From contig JAJEHL010000031.1 in assembly GCA_022823725.1 (NCBI GenBank), forward strand, positions 1-64,000: a DNA stretch of 64,000 bases, written 5' to 3'. Shown here in pieces: positions 45,529 to 54,169 of this stretch. Origin of the DNA: Candidatus Latescibacterota bacterium (GTDB lineage Bacteria; Latescibacterota; UBA2968). Positions within the stretch are counted from its first letter, which is position 1. The number at the start of each line of letters is the position of its first letter. The position numbers and the translations under genes were made by a program. The notes below the pieces were generated by a model. It searched no databases. It saw nothing but the letters and a program-made list of their open reading frames with translations, and was not told the DNA's origin.

Positions 45529-46962
45529 ATGGGCAATCAAAAACCATTGAATTTTATATTTTTTCAGCCAGACGAAATGCGAGCCGAGAGTTTGGGCTGT
45601 TATGGTCATCCAGTGATCAAAACCCCAAATTACGATCGCCTGGCGGCAGAAGGGGTTCGCTTTGACCAGTGCCATGTGCAAAACGCGCAATGTACGCCTT
45701 CCAGGGTTTCGATGATGACGGGTCTTTATCCCCATTGTGCCGGACATCGCTCCATGTGGCATCTGATAAGGCCCCACGAACCCCATCTTTTTAAATACCT
45801 GTATGAAGCGGGATACGACATTCACTGGTTTGGCAAAAACGATATGCTCGCGCCCGGAAGTTTGTCCTGCATTAAAGAATATTATGAACACAAAGATGAC
45901 AAAAGAAAGAACCGCTGGGAAAGCGGGGACAAGGAATTCTATAGTTTTGATTTTGAGCCTCTGGATTGCGAGAGGGAAGAGGTCGCTGACTATATTAAAG
46001 TCAAATCGGGGATCGATTTTCTGAACAATCGCAAAGATGATGACAATCCCTTCTTTTTGTTTTTGCCGCTTCTACAACCCCATCCAGGCTATACCACCCA
46101 CCGCGATTTTTACGACATGTATGATCCCGGGGATATACCCGATTTGCGACCCGCAGGGCTGGACAAAAAGCCGGATTTTTACGCGCTCATCAGAAAATAC
46201 CGCCGCCTGAATGAATTGTCGGAGGATTTCTTTCGAAAATTGAATGCTGTTTATCTCGGTATGATCAGCTATACGGACTGGCTTCTCGGAGAACTGATGA
46301 CCGTTATGGAGGAGAAGGGGCTTTTTGAAAATACGGTTCTCATTGTTTCGTCTGATCATGGTGACTGGGCAGGGGACTATGGTTTGGTGGAAAAATGGCC
46401 AAGTGATTACAGTGATGCGCTGACGCGAGTGCCGCTATTGGTAAAAGCACCCGGTAACAAAGCAGGTCATGTGGTGGAAGGTCCGGTTGAGATGTTCGAT
46501 CTCATGCCATCTGTTTTGGAACTGGCCGGTCTTTCGCCCACACACACCCATTTCGCCAGGTCCTTTGTGCCGCAACTTCGGGGTGAAGCGGAAGATAAGG
46601 ATCGATTGGTATTCGCAGAAGGGGGCTATGAGATTTGTGAACCCCATGCATTTGAAGGACGATGGGACTGGCGTAATCCCAACAGGGATGGTATCTATTT
46701 TCCCAAGGGCAAACTACAACAAGAAGTGCCCGAAAGTGTTTGCCGTACGACGATGATCAGGAGTTTGAATCACAAGCTCATTCGACGCACAGCCGGTCAG
46801 GACGAATTATACGATCTCAAAAATGATCCCCAGGAGTTAGAGAATTTAATCGATGACCCGGGTATGCAAGAGACAAAGTTAGATCTGGAAAGGTCTATGT
46901 TGGATTGGTTTATGAGAACTTCTGATACGGTCCCCGTCGGAGGAGATCCAAGGGGATTTTGA
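45529..46962 (+). CDS. Type I sulfatase, no signal peptide
   Basis: This 477-aa protein begins LNFIFFQPDEMRAESLGCYG, with no signal peptide. The formylglycine motif is C55-T-P-S-R59 followed by MMTGLYP. The segment LFLPLLQPHPGY and VSSDHGDW supply the other active-site residues, and the C-terminus DELYDLKNDPQELENL is as in arylsulfatase A-like members. It lies 5 bases after a PhyH gene, with another PhyH following 79 bases later, so it is flanked by oxygenases. The substrate is unknown. Confidence 0.92.
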   Translation: MGNQKPLNFIFFQPDEMRAESLGCYGHPVIKTPNYDRLAAEGVRFDQCHVQNAQCTPSRVSMMTGLYPHCAGHRSMWHLIRPHEPHLFKYLYEAGYDIHWFGKNDMLAPGSLSCIKEYYEHKDDKRKNRWESGDKEFYSFDFEPLDCEREEVADYIKVKSGIDFLNNRKDDDNPFFLFLPLLQPHPGYTTHRDFYDMYDPGDIPDLRPAGLDKKPDFYALIRKYRRLNELSEDFFRKLNAVYLGMISYTDWLLGELMTVMEEKGLFENTVLIVSSDHGDWAGDYGLVEKWPSDYSDALTRVPLLVKAPGNKAGHVVEGPVEMFDLMPSVLELAGLSPTHTHFARSFVPQLRGEAEDKDRLVFAEGGYEICEPHAFEGRWDWRNPNRDGIYFPKGKLQQEVPESVCRTTMIRSLNHKLIRRTAGQDELYDLKNDPQELENLIDDPGMQETKLDLERSMLDWFMRTSDTVPVGGDPRGF

Positions 46963-46965
46963 GGG

Positions 46966-46987
46966 GACACAATACTGGTGGAGCACA
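46966..46987 (+). repeat. Copy of the 43983 PhyH leader without a gene
   Basis: The bases GGGACACAATACTGGTGGAG, then CAC, right after the sulfatase stop repeat the leader of the PhyH at 43983 (43955-43979, two or three mismatches) but lead into an unrelated stretch. It may be the remains of a duplicated start region. It is short, so chance is possible. Confidence 0.3.
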
Positions 46988-47041
46988 GGTCGCCCGTATC
47001 AATCCGTCTGCGACATTTTCTTTTAATTAAAGAGGTCAGCT

Positions 47042-48157
47042 ATGAAACACAACGGTCCTGTCGAACTCACCCTCGAGCAAAAACGCACTTTCTATCGGGA
47101 TGGATTCATTGTCCTTAAGAACATCGTGCCCAAAGAGTTGACCCACCGCGCCCGACGACTGGTCAATATCACCGCAGGTCAAATTATGAATGGTACGATA
47201 GACGCACCCAAAAGAAGAAACCGCTTTGTCGGCAGCGAAGACATCATCACAGATCTCGTCAACAAAACGGCACTAACCGAATTGCTCACCAACACCATGG
47301 GGCCATTTGATCCTCCGACAAACGGCTTTGCGCCGATTCTGTATCCGCGCGAGCCAACCAGAGAAATCGGCATCCACGGCCTGCCGGACGATGAAGTGCC
47401 CAATCATGCATTTTTTCCGCACCTGGACGGCCAGTGGACAGGCCCCATTCCCCAAAAAGCGGATGAAGTGGATGATTGGTACGCGCCCAAAACACCGCAC
47501 TTTGGTGATCGCAGCGCCAGCGTGATCGGGATAAACGGCTCGCCTTTGTTTCAGGACCCGGATTGTACGCTCTCCCTCGGCAGCTTTACCACATTCGTCG
47601 GCGTGATCCTGAGCGACCAATCCAAATTTGGCTACGGCAACTTTGCCGTTCTCCGCGGTGCCCATCATCACACAGCCGAATTCTTTCGACGACAACGCGC
47701 CCAGGGCGGCGTCATCGGTCCCGAAGGTCCTGATTGGCCGCGTTTAAAACCCGTTGGCGATAAGGGGGTCGGCATTAATTACATGCCGGAATGGATTGCT
47801 AATCACTATCGAGAAAGCGCGCAATACACGCCCGATGGCCTCATGTGGCCGGAGCCTACACCCTTGCTCGTTGAAGAGGGCGATGCTTTTATTACGGCTC
47901 ACGGCATCCCACATTGTGGCACCCGCAATGACCTGGGTGCAGATCCTCGCATCAGTGCCTACTTTCGGTTGCGCCGCCATCGCCCGGGAGGTGCAAAAGT
48001 GCGGGGAGACAGCGATCACCCCGACCGCGGTTGGGAAGGCGAGTTTCTCGAATATCCCGATGGTTATAATCCCTGGCAGGTCGCAATCGATAAATTGTGC
48101 GATCCCTGGAGCGAATGGGACGGCATGCGGGAAGTGGTTGCTGAGGCGAGGGGTTAG
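47042..48157 (+). CDS. Phytanoyl-CoA dioxygenase (PhyH) family protein, large form
   Basis: This 371-aa protein has the start LEQKRTFYRDGFIVLKNIVP, iron ligands H127-x-D129 in FPHLDGQW and a distal histidine in AHGIPHCGTRNDLGADPR followed by ISAYFRLRR. It is about 100 residues longer than typical PhyH proteins, through insertions before the iron site (GSEDIITDLVNKT) and at the C-terminus (GWEGEFLEYPDGYNP). The ribosome-binding site is AGAGG. It is followed on the same strand by an unusual two-domain PhyH-like protein. Confidence 0.85.
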   Translation: MKHNGPVELTLEQKRTFYRDGFIVLKNIVPKELTHRARRLVNITAGQIMNGTIDAPKRRNRFVGSEDIITDLVNKTALTELLTNTMGPFDPPTNGFAPILYPREPTREIGIHGLPDDEVPNHAFFPHLDGQWTGPIPQKADEVDDWYAPKTPHFGDRSASVIGINGSPLFQDPDCTLSLGSFTTFVGVILSDQSKFGYGNFAVLRGAHHHTAEFFRRQRAQGGVIGPEGPDWPRLKPVGDKGVGINYMPEWIANHYRESAQYTPDGLMWPEPTPLLVEEGDAFITAHGIPHCGTRNDLGADPRISAYFRLRRHRPGGAKVRGDSDHPDRGWEGEFLEYPDGYNPWQVAIDKLCDPWSEWDGMREVVAEARG

Positions 48158-48196
48158 GAGATCAAAATAACTAACTGTGCGACAAAGGAGTGCCAC

Positions 48197-49381
48197 ATGC
48201 CCCCAACTCAGAAATTTGAAGAACGCGTCGTTCGCGTGGAGAAACCTTCTGCCCACTTCACGCTGTTGAGAAACGAAAAGGGTGATTTTTTAGGCACATC
48301 GGAAGGTGAGACAGCCGTCTTCGAACACGCTGACGACAAAGCGGTCTGGAAAGAAGAAGGCGATACCTATCGCCACGTGGTGTCGGGCCTGATACTCGAT
48401 GTGTCTGCCGCGAATGACGAAAGTGTGCATCTCGCCCTGAATGGGAAAACACTGGGCGAAGACGGCGCTGAATCGTCCGTGCCGGGGCGTTTTCAGCCGG
48501 GTCACGGCCCTGCCCATCTTCCGTCCGAATACCTCCAGCAAATCCGCGAGAACGGGTGGGTCTGTCTTCCGAGCATCTTGTCTCCCCACGCAATTGAAGA
48601 ACTGCAAAGGGTGAGTTGCACCGGCAAGTGGGACCATGAGGAATTAGACAAAACCCTGCCGACCCTCACGCAGTCTGTGGAAGTGTCGAGAGCCGCAACC
48701 GAGCCAGTATCCCTCTGGGTGATGCGGGAGTATATGCAGTGTCGGGAAATTCGGCTGGCGCACAGGCCCGGTTTTGCCGTCGTGGCCCCGGACGACGGTG
48801 AACGCAACGTGGGGGGGTGGCATTCGGATTATCCCTACCTCTGGGGGATCGCCAGGAATTCCTCCGATGGCAATCGGATTGTACCGCACAATGCGCTAAA
48901 TCTCGTTCTTGGCGTTCAGCGAAATTTATGTGTGACCGAATTTAAGCGTGAAAACGGCGCAACCTGTTTCAAACTCGGATCGCATACGTTTGGGCAAGGA
49001 CCTCCTCCAGAATGGGGGAGTGGGAATACGTACAGGGAGGAAGGATCTCGCCAGGCAAAAGGCCTCCCCTATACGGGCGCCGAGGCAGATGTCGTCGAGG
49101 CACCGGCGGGCAGCTACGTCATCTATGATGCCCGAACCTGGCATCGAGCAGGCGTGAACCGCACGGACAAAAAGCGGGCGGCGATGCTTCAGTCCGTGGT
49201 TCCCATGTACATCATGCCTTTTATGGAGACCGCGCGTCCTTACAAAGAATTCCTTGCGAGTCCTCTGGCGAGTCAACTGACGGAGCGGGAGCATATCGAG
49301 CTGGAATCCCTCCTGGTAAGCCGAATCGATGGGCCTCAAGGGCGTTTTGCGATCACTATGGATGAGGAACTTTCAGGATGA
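48197..49381 (+). CDS. PhyH-like oxygenase fused to an N-terminal domain
   Basis: This 394-aa protein has two parts. Residues about 14-95 (FTLLRNEKGDFLGTSEGETA, then LILDVSAAND) look like a small all-beta domain of unknown type. Residues about 105-394 are PhyH-like, with EYLQQIRENGWVCLPSIL, iron ligands H209-x-D211 in GGWHSDYPY and the distal histidine in ARTWHRAGVNRTDKKR. The stop overlaps the start of the next gene by 4 bases (ATGA). The extra domain could bind carbohydrate or serve as a lid; this is a guess. No signal peptide is visible. Confidence 0.75.
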   Translation: MPPTQKFEERVVRVEKPSAHFTLLRNEKGDFLGTSEGETAVFEHADDKAVWKEEGDTYRHVVSGLILDVSAANDESVHLALNGKTLGEDGAESSVPGRFQPGHGPAHLPSEYLQQIRENGWVCLPSILSPHAIEELQRVSCTGKWDHEELDKTLPTLTQSVEVSRAATEPVSLWVMREYMQCREIRLAHRPGFAVVAPDDGERNVGGWHSDYPYLWGIARNSSDGNRIVPHNALNLVLGVQRNLCVTEFKRENGATCFKLGSHTFGQGPPPEWGSGNTYREEGSRQAKGLPYTGAEADVVEAPAGSYVIYDARTWHRAGVNRTDKKRAAMLQSVVPMYIMPFMETARPYKEFLASPLASQLTEREHIELESLLVSRIDGPQGRFAITMDEELSG

Positions 49382-50139
49382 ACGAATACAAGACACACTT
49401 TGATACACCGGAAGATGCTTACTTTGGCTTTTTTGAAGCCGACGCATCCCAAAATGGAGATGCCTGGGCTGCTGTGATGAGCTATCCCCATGTCCGCGTT
49501 GACGGATCGGGACAGACCGTCTATTACGATACGGCACGGGACTACGCGGATAATGCCGACTGGACATCGAGGGTAGCGACGGGTTGGGTCCTGACGAGGG
49601 GGCGAGAACCCGTCCGGCTGCACGAGTCTCCCAACAAGGTTCACCTGGTGGGTGGGTGGACGCGATACAATGCAGACGATGATCCCATCCTGTGGAACCG
49701 CGTCACTTATATTGTCACCAAACCCGCTGATTCGTGGGGGATCCAGGCGCGGTTTGCACTCGGTTCTTATTACGACGGACGTGACGACGAAACAGCTATC
49801 GCCCAGGCTGCCGAGGCAGCAATTAGGCAGGTGCGACGCTATTGGGATGCACTGGACAAAAACGATGGCGATGCTTGCGCCAACCTCTGCCGGTTTCCGC
49901 TGATTGAGGTCGGCGTTGGCGCAGTAACGCGGATCGAAGATGGCACCGAACTGGCGCAACAGGTCAATGAAAGAACCACATCGGTCAGCAATCTAAAAGT
50001 CGAGGCAGCACAATCCGGTCCCAAAGGTGTCCTCGTGGCAGTGACTGCTGACGATGCCTCTGGCAACAGCGAGCAATCCATCGTGGTAGTCGGCAAAGAG
50101 GCCGACACATGGCAGATCGCTGGTATTTCGAGGATCTGA
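49378..50139 (+). CDS. Tandem NTF2/SnoaL-like domain protein
   Basis: This 253-aa protein contains two repeats of an NTF2/SnoaL-like domain, starting near residues 7 (EDAYFGFFEADASQNGDAWA) and 137 (AIRQVRRYWDALDKNDGDA). Each begins with a helix and a FPxxRVxG-like strand (YPHVRVDGSGQT, FPLIEVGVGAV). It has no catalytic residue recognised by eye and may bind or isomerise a small ligand. It is translationally coupled to the upstream PhyH fusion gene and followed by an enolase-family dehydratase, so probably acts in the same pathway. Confidence 0.65.
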   Translation: MNEYKTHFDTPEDAYFGFFEADASQNGDAWAAVMSYPHVRVDGSGQTVYYDTARDYADNADWTSRVATGWVLTRGREPVRLHESPNKVHLVGGWTRYNADDDPILWNRVTYIVTKPADSWGIQARFALGSYYDGRDDETAIAQAAEAAIRQVRRYWDALDKNDGDACANLCRFPLIEVGVGAVTRIEDGTELAQQVNERTTSVSNLKVEAAQSGPKGVLVAVTADDASGNSEQSIVVVGKEADTWQIAGISRI

Positions 50140-50160
50140 CACTATAGAAGGAGGAATATC

Positions 50161-51315
50161 TTGAAGATTACATCGGTAGAAGCAGTTCCGGCATCATCGT
50201 CACCGCAAGGTCGTCCGCCACGCAACTACATGTTTGTGAAGATTGAAACCGATGAAGGCATCACGGGCTGGGGTGAGGCGACTGCCGGTCCGCTTAGCGT
50301 TGCTACCCAGATTGACGAGGTCGGTCAGGTGCTGGTGGGCGAAGACCCCTGGCAGATCGAGAAACACTGGCAAACGCTCTACCATCACTTTTTTGTGCGG
50401 GGCGGTGTCGTGCAGATGTCGGCCATAAGCGGCATAGAGATCGCCCTGTGGGACATCAAAGGCCAGGCTGTGGGACTGCCCATATACGAAATGCTGGGTG
50501 GAAAGATGAGAGATCGGATCTGGTGCTATGGCAGGTGGGATGGGCCTACTCCCGAAGCCGCCGCCGAAACCGCGCTAAATAACACGGCGAATGGATTGAC
50601 GGCGCTCAAGGGGGACCCGTTTGACCATTGCGGGCTGTTTATTCCGGCAGAAGCCGAACGCGTAGCCATACAAAAACTCGAAGCCGTTCGCAAAGTAGTG
50701 GGCGACGACGTCGAGTTGCTCGTTGAGGTGCACGGACGGCTTGCCCCGGCAGACGCCATTCGCATCGGCAATGCGATGGCCGATTATCGTCCCTTTGTGT
50801 ACGAAGAACCCGTGCCACCAACAAACCTCGACGCGATGCAACGGGTTGCCGAAGCCGTGAGCATTCCACTGGCGACAGGTGAACGGCTTTACACCAAGTG
50901 GGAATTTACCGACTTGCTGAGCCGACAAATTGTGAAGATGATTCAACCGGATATTGTTCAGGGTGGCGGCATATTGGAGTTGAAGAAGATCGCGGCGATG
51001 GCAGAAGCCCATTATGTCGGTTTCCAACCGCACAACCCCTACGGCCCGCTTTGCACGATCGCGTCTTTGCATCTCGACGCCTGTACCCCGAATTTTATGA
51101 TTCAGGAAGGCGGAATCAGTCCGTGGTTTCAGGACGCTTGCACGGGCGACTTTCCGGTTCAGAAGGATGGCTTTCTGCCGATCCCTTCTGGCACTGGGCT
51201 GGGCGTGGCCATGAACGAAGCGTGGCTGAAGGCAAACCCCTGGCGCGACGACGCAAACATTTGGCGGCCCCGTCCTGGCACGGTCGCATCATTGCAAGAT
51301 ACAAAGTGGGTCTAA
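50161..51315 (+). CDS. Enolase-superfamily dehydratase, galactonate dehydratase-like
   Basis: The start is TTG at 50161, well placed after GGAGGA; the protein is 384 aa. The barrel has VEVHGRLAP and YEEPV, then TGERLY, which supply the three metal-binding acids of the mandelate racemase/muconate-lactonising group, and QPHNPYGP gives the catalytic histidine. This pattern, with MQ-PDIVQGGGI, matches D-galactonate/gluconate-type dehydratases. It would dehydrate a sugar acid to a 2-keto-3-deoxy acid in the cytoplasm, fitting sugar catabolism around it. The exact acid is unknown. Confidence 0.85.
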   Translation: MKITSVEAVPASSSPQGRPPRNYMFVKIETDEGITGWGEATAGPLSVATQIDEVGQVLVGEDPWQIEKHWQTLYHHFFVRGGVVQMSAISGIEIALWDIKGQAVGLPIYEMLGGKMRDRIWCYGRWDGPTPEAAAETALNNTANGLTALKGDPFDHCGLFIPAEAERVAIQKLEAVRKVVGDDVELLVEVHGRLAPADAIRIGNAMADYRPFVYEEPVPPTNLDAMQRVAEAVSIPLATGERLYTKWEFTDLLSRQIVKMIQPDIVQGGGILELKKIAAMAEAHYVGFQPHNPYGPLCTIASLHLDACTPNFMIQEGGISPWFQDACTGDFPVQKDGFLPIPSGTGLGVAMNEAWLKANPWRDDANIWRPRPGTVASLQDTKWV

Positions 51316-51345
51316 TCATCAGCACCGAGTATAGGAGAGACGTCC

Positions 51346-52752
51346 ATGCCACAACCAGATCAACAGCCCAATATCCTATTTGTGTTTTCCGACCAGCAGC
51401 GTGCATCGGCAATGGGTTGCTACTACGGCGATGAAGATCTGGAGACACCGCACTTCGACGCATTCGCCAGGCAGGGAATGAAATTGGAAAGTGCCGTGTC
51501 AACGACCCCGCTTTGTTGCCCCTACAGGGCCATATTGATGACGGGATTACACGGCCATCGCATGGGGATAACGACCAACGGGTATCATCCGGATCTAAGT
51601 GAATATGCCCACATCGGCAAGGCTTTCAAAAACGCAGGGTACCGCTGTGGTTATATCGGCAAATGGCATTTAGGAGATGTACAACTCGATTCGGGTCATC
51701 CGATGCGTCTGGGATTCGACGATGAATGGTTTGTACCTCTGGTATCGAGTCACGCGAGTCCCAATCGAAACTATGCGGTGAACAGCACTGAGACTGTGGT
51801 TGGAAAAGGGTTCGACAAGCCGCAGATCGAGGCCAACAGGGCCATTGAATTCATTCGAGGACAGGACGGTGGGGCGCCCTGGTGCCTGTTTCTTTCATGG
51901 TATCCCCCTCATCCCCCACTGGTATCTCCAGAGGTATATCTCGAAAAATATCGGGGACGGGACCTGAAGTTTCATCCCAATGTGAAGACCTTAGATGCAG
52001 AGACGCTCAATCGTTTTCAGGACCATTATGCGCATTATTACGGTCTCGTAACGGGCCTGGATACTGAGTGGGAACGCTTGATGCAGGCCCTGCAAGACAG
52101 TGGCCAGGCGGAAAACACCATTGTGGTGTACACCTCGGATCACGGTGAAATGCTAAACAGCCAGGGCTGGCGAGGCAAACGATGGCCTCATCGCGAATCC
52201 ACCCAGGTTCCTTTTCTGATTCGATGGCCAGGCAAGATTGAAGCCAACGCCACACTGGACATGCCGTTTGGCACGCCAGACATTTTTCCCACGCTATGTG
52301 GACTCGCAGGGATCAATGTGCCATCGGGGTTGGACGGGGCCGACCTGTCCGGCGTCATCCTCGGCAGCGATTCCAATGGGCACCAGCAAGAGTACGCCTA
52401 TATGGCGATGCACCACAGCTTCATTCCGTGGCCCGGCTGGCGCGGGATTCGCACAGCGAAGTACAATTACGCGCGAATGGAGGAAGGACCATGGGTGTGT
52501 TTCGATCTTGAAAACGATCCCTACGAACAGAACAACTTGGTCGAAGAGAATGGCGCGGTCGTGTCGGAACTGGATGGGCTTCTTGTAGATGCGATGAAAA
52601 AAGCGGGCGATTCCTGGCGCGATGTCGGCAGGGAAGTAGGCGATTGGCAGGCGTGGCACGGCAATAAACAGATTGAGCAACTCGGATTGGATGCTGAATA
52701 CCCGGGTTCCGAGGCCATTCGAATCTGGGCAGAACGGAACAATCTTGTATAG
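51346..52752 (+). CDS. Type I sulfatase, no signal peptide
   Basis: This 468-aa protein starts PQPDQQPNILFVFSDQQRAS with no signal peptide. The formylglycine motif is C57-C-P-Y-R61 followed by AILMTG, with IGKWHLGD and FLSWYPPHPPL as histidine-containing segments and YTSDHGEM as the second metal site. The C-terminus is longer than needed, ending in a helical tail. The gene follows the dehydratase by 30 bases and precedes an arylsulfotransferase-like gene, linking sulfate removal and sulfate transfer in one operon. Confidence 0.92.
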   Translation: MPQPDQQPNILFVFSDQQRASAMGCYYGDEDLETPHFDAFARQGMKLESAVSTTPLCCPYRAILMTGLHGHRMGITTNGYHPDLSEYAHIGKAFKNAGYRCGYIGKWHLGDVQLDSGHPMRLGFDDEWFVPLVSSHASPNRNYAVNSTETVVGKGFDKPQIEANRAIEFIRGQDGGAPWCLFLSWYPPHPPLVSPEVYLEKYRGRDLKFHPNVKTLDAETLNRFQDHYAHYYGLVTGLDTEWERLMQALQDSGQAENTIVVYTSDHGEMLNSQGWRGKRWPHRESTQVPFLIRWPGKIEANATLDMPFGTPDIFPTLCGLAGINVPSGLDGADLSGVILGSDSNGHQQEYAYMAMHHSFIPWPGWRGIRTAKYNYARMEEGPWVCFDLENDPYEQNNLVEENGAVVSELDGLLVDAMKKAGDSWRDVGREVGDWQAWHGNKQIEQLGLDAEYPGSEAIRIWAERNNLV

Positions 52753-52872
52753 CGAGCGGCGACTATCGAGTATGAGCCCGGTCGTCTCTTCTTCATTTAC
52801 TGGGGACATGAGCCTGGCGAGGTGAGTTGTATCCAGGGGATCTATGTTAGTCTGAACATAAAGGGAATTGAA

Positions 52873-54120
52873 ATGAATCGTTCTGTTATAGACTGGCCAA
52901 CAGGCGTTACCGTCTATCACCCCGACCGATGTTACAACGGGTACACGCTCGTTCACGGGCGAGGGCCCTGGGATCCCGTGCGTGGTATCTCTGCCCAGCA
53001 AGTTGATCGATGGCACTTGATAGACATGAAGGGGCAGGTGGTTCACGAGTTCTACGGAAACCCGGCGACGCAGCGCGGTTCTCAGCTATTTGAACGCGTC
53101 GCAAACGGCCACTATATCAGCAATGGGGCCTCCATCACAGAACAGGACTGGGATGGAAATATTGTCTGGTCTCTGTCCTCGGACTTCCGCGTGGATGCGC
53201 GACCAACGGGTTTCCATCACGATATCCAGAAGACTTCTGAACACACCTATCTCGCTATGGTCGCGGATCGCGTCGATGCCCCTCAGGTATCGCGCGTCAC
53301 ACTTAAAGACGATCACCTCATGGAAATAACTTCGGAGGGCGAAATCATCTGGGAATGGTGGGGCCATCACCACCTGGAAGAATTCGGATTCAGTGATCGT
53401 GCGAAGCAGATCATATTTGAAACTGGCGGAGGGCAACAGCCGGGACAGGAAGGAGATTGGCTCCATCTGAATACGCTTCACACACTTCCCGACAATCCCT
53501 TATACGATCGGGGCGATACGAGATTCAAACCGGGAAATATTCTCAGTTGTTCCAGAAATGGAAATCAGATATTCATCATCGAGAAATCGACCGGGAACAT
53601 CGTCTGGAAGTGGGGCTATTTGGACCAGATGGAAGCCATGTGGTTGAACGGGACCGAAAGGCAGAATCAATACCTGATAGGTCCACACGATCCCAAAATG
53701 CTGCACAACGGAAATATCCTGATCTACGACAATGGAGGCGGTACGGGCTATCCTCCGATTAATCGATTCTACACCCGGCTTGTAGAAATCAATCCCGTGA
53801 GTGGAGAAGTCGTATGGGAATATGCTGCGGGGCCTCAGGCCAGCATATTCCTGAGCATTGTTACCGGCGGTGTACAGCGCCTCCCGAATGGGAACACGCT
53901 AAGTCTGGATACGGACAAGGGACGGATCTTCGAAGTGACCTGGGAAGGTGAAATCGTGTGGGAGTACATCAACCCGAGAGGCGGATTCTACAGAACCCAA
54001 CGCATTGCGTACTCCGATTGCCCACTGGATCCTCCTGACCCGAAGCCAGCAGACCTCCCAGTTCCCGACCACCTCGGCCTACCCGTATCAGACACCCTGG
54101 ATTACTGCCCATCTCCCTGA
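52873..54120 (+). CDS. Arylsulfotransferase (ASST)-like propeller protein
   Basis: The ATG at 52873 (415 aa) is preferred, as GTG at 52822 extends into the gap without family similarity. The body has repeated blades with GQVVHEFYGNPATQRGSQL, NIVWSLSSDFRVDARPTGF, GEIIWEWWGHHHLEEFG and NTLHTLPDNPLYDRGD, with H-x-H-type residues as in PF05935/PF14269-type arylsulfotransferases. Classical ASST enzymes transfer sulfate between phenols; these divergent relatives are often unassigned. The frame stays open upstream as far as the sulfatase stop, perhaps a coding remnant. It is the last gene before the convergent minus cluster. Confidence 0.75.
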   Translation: MNRSVIDWPTGVTVYHPDRCYNGYTLVHGRGPWDPVRGISAQQVDRWHLIDMKGQVVHEFYGNPATQRGSQLFERVANGHYISNGASITEQDWDGNIVWSLSSDFRVDARPTGFHHDIQKTSEHTYLAMVADRVDAPQVSRVTLKDDHLMEITSEGEIIWEWWGHHHLEEFGFSDRAKQIIFETGGGQQPGQEGDWLHLNTLHTLPDNPLYDRGDTRFKPGNILSCSRNGNQIFIIEKSTGNIVWKWGYLDQMEAMWLNGTERQNQYLIGPHDPKMLHNGNILIYDNGGGTGYPPINRFYTRLVEINPVSGEVVWEYAAGPQASIFLSIVTGGVQRLPNGNTLSLDTDKGRIFEVTWEGEIVWEYINPRGGFYRTQRIAYSDCPLDPPDPKPADLPVPDHLGLPVSDTLDYCPSP

Positions 54121-54169
54121 GATTCGATTATGAAAGCGTTGATCGATGGGGTAGGGGACTGATTCTCAA

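Noticed and set aside
52753-52872. Open frame between the sulfatase stop and the ASST-like start (RLFFIYWGHEPGEVSCIQGI)
   Set aside because: It is in frame with the ASST-like gene and looks protein-like, but no family or true start was found.
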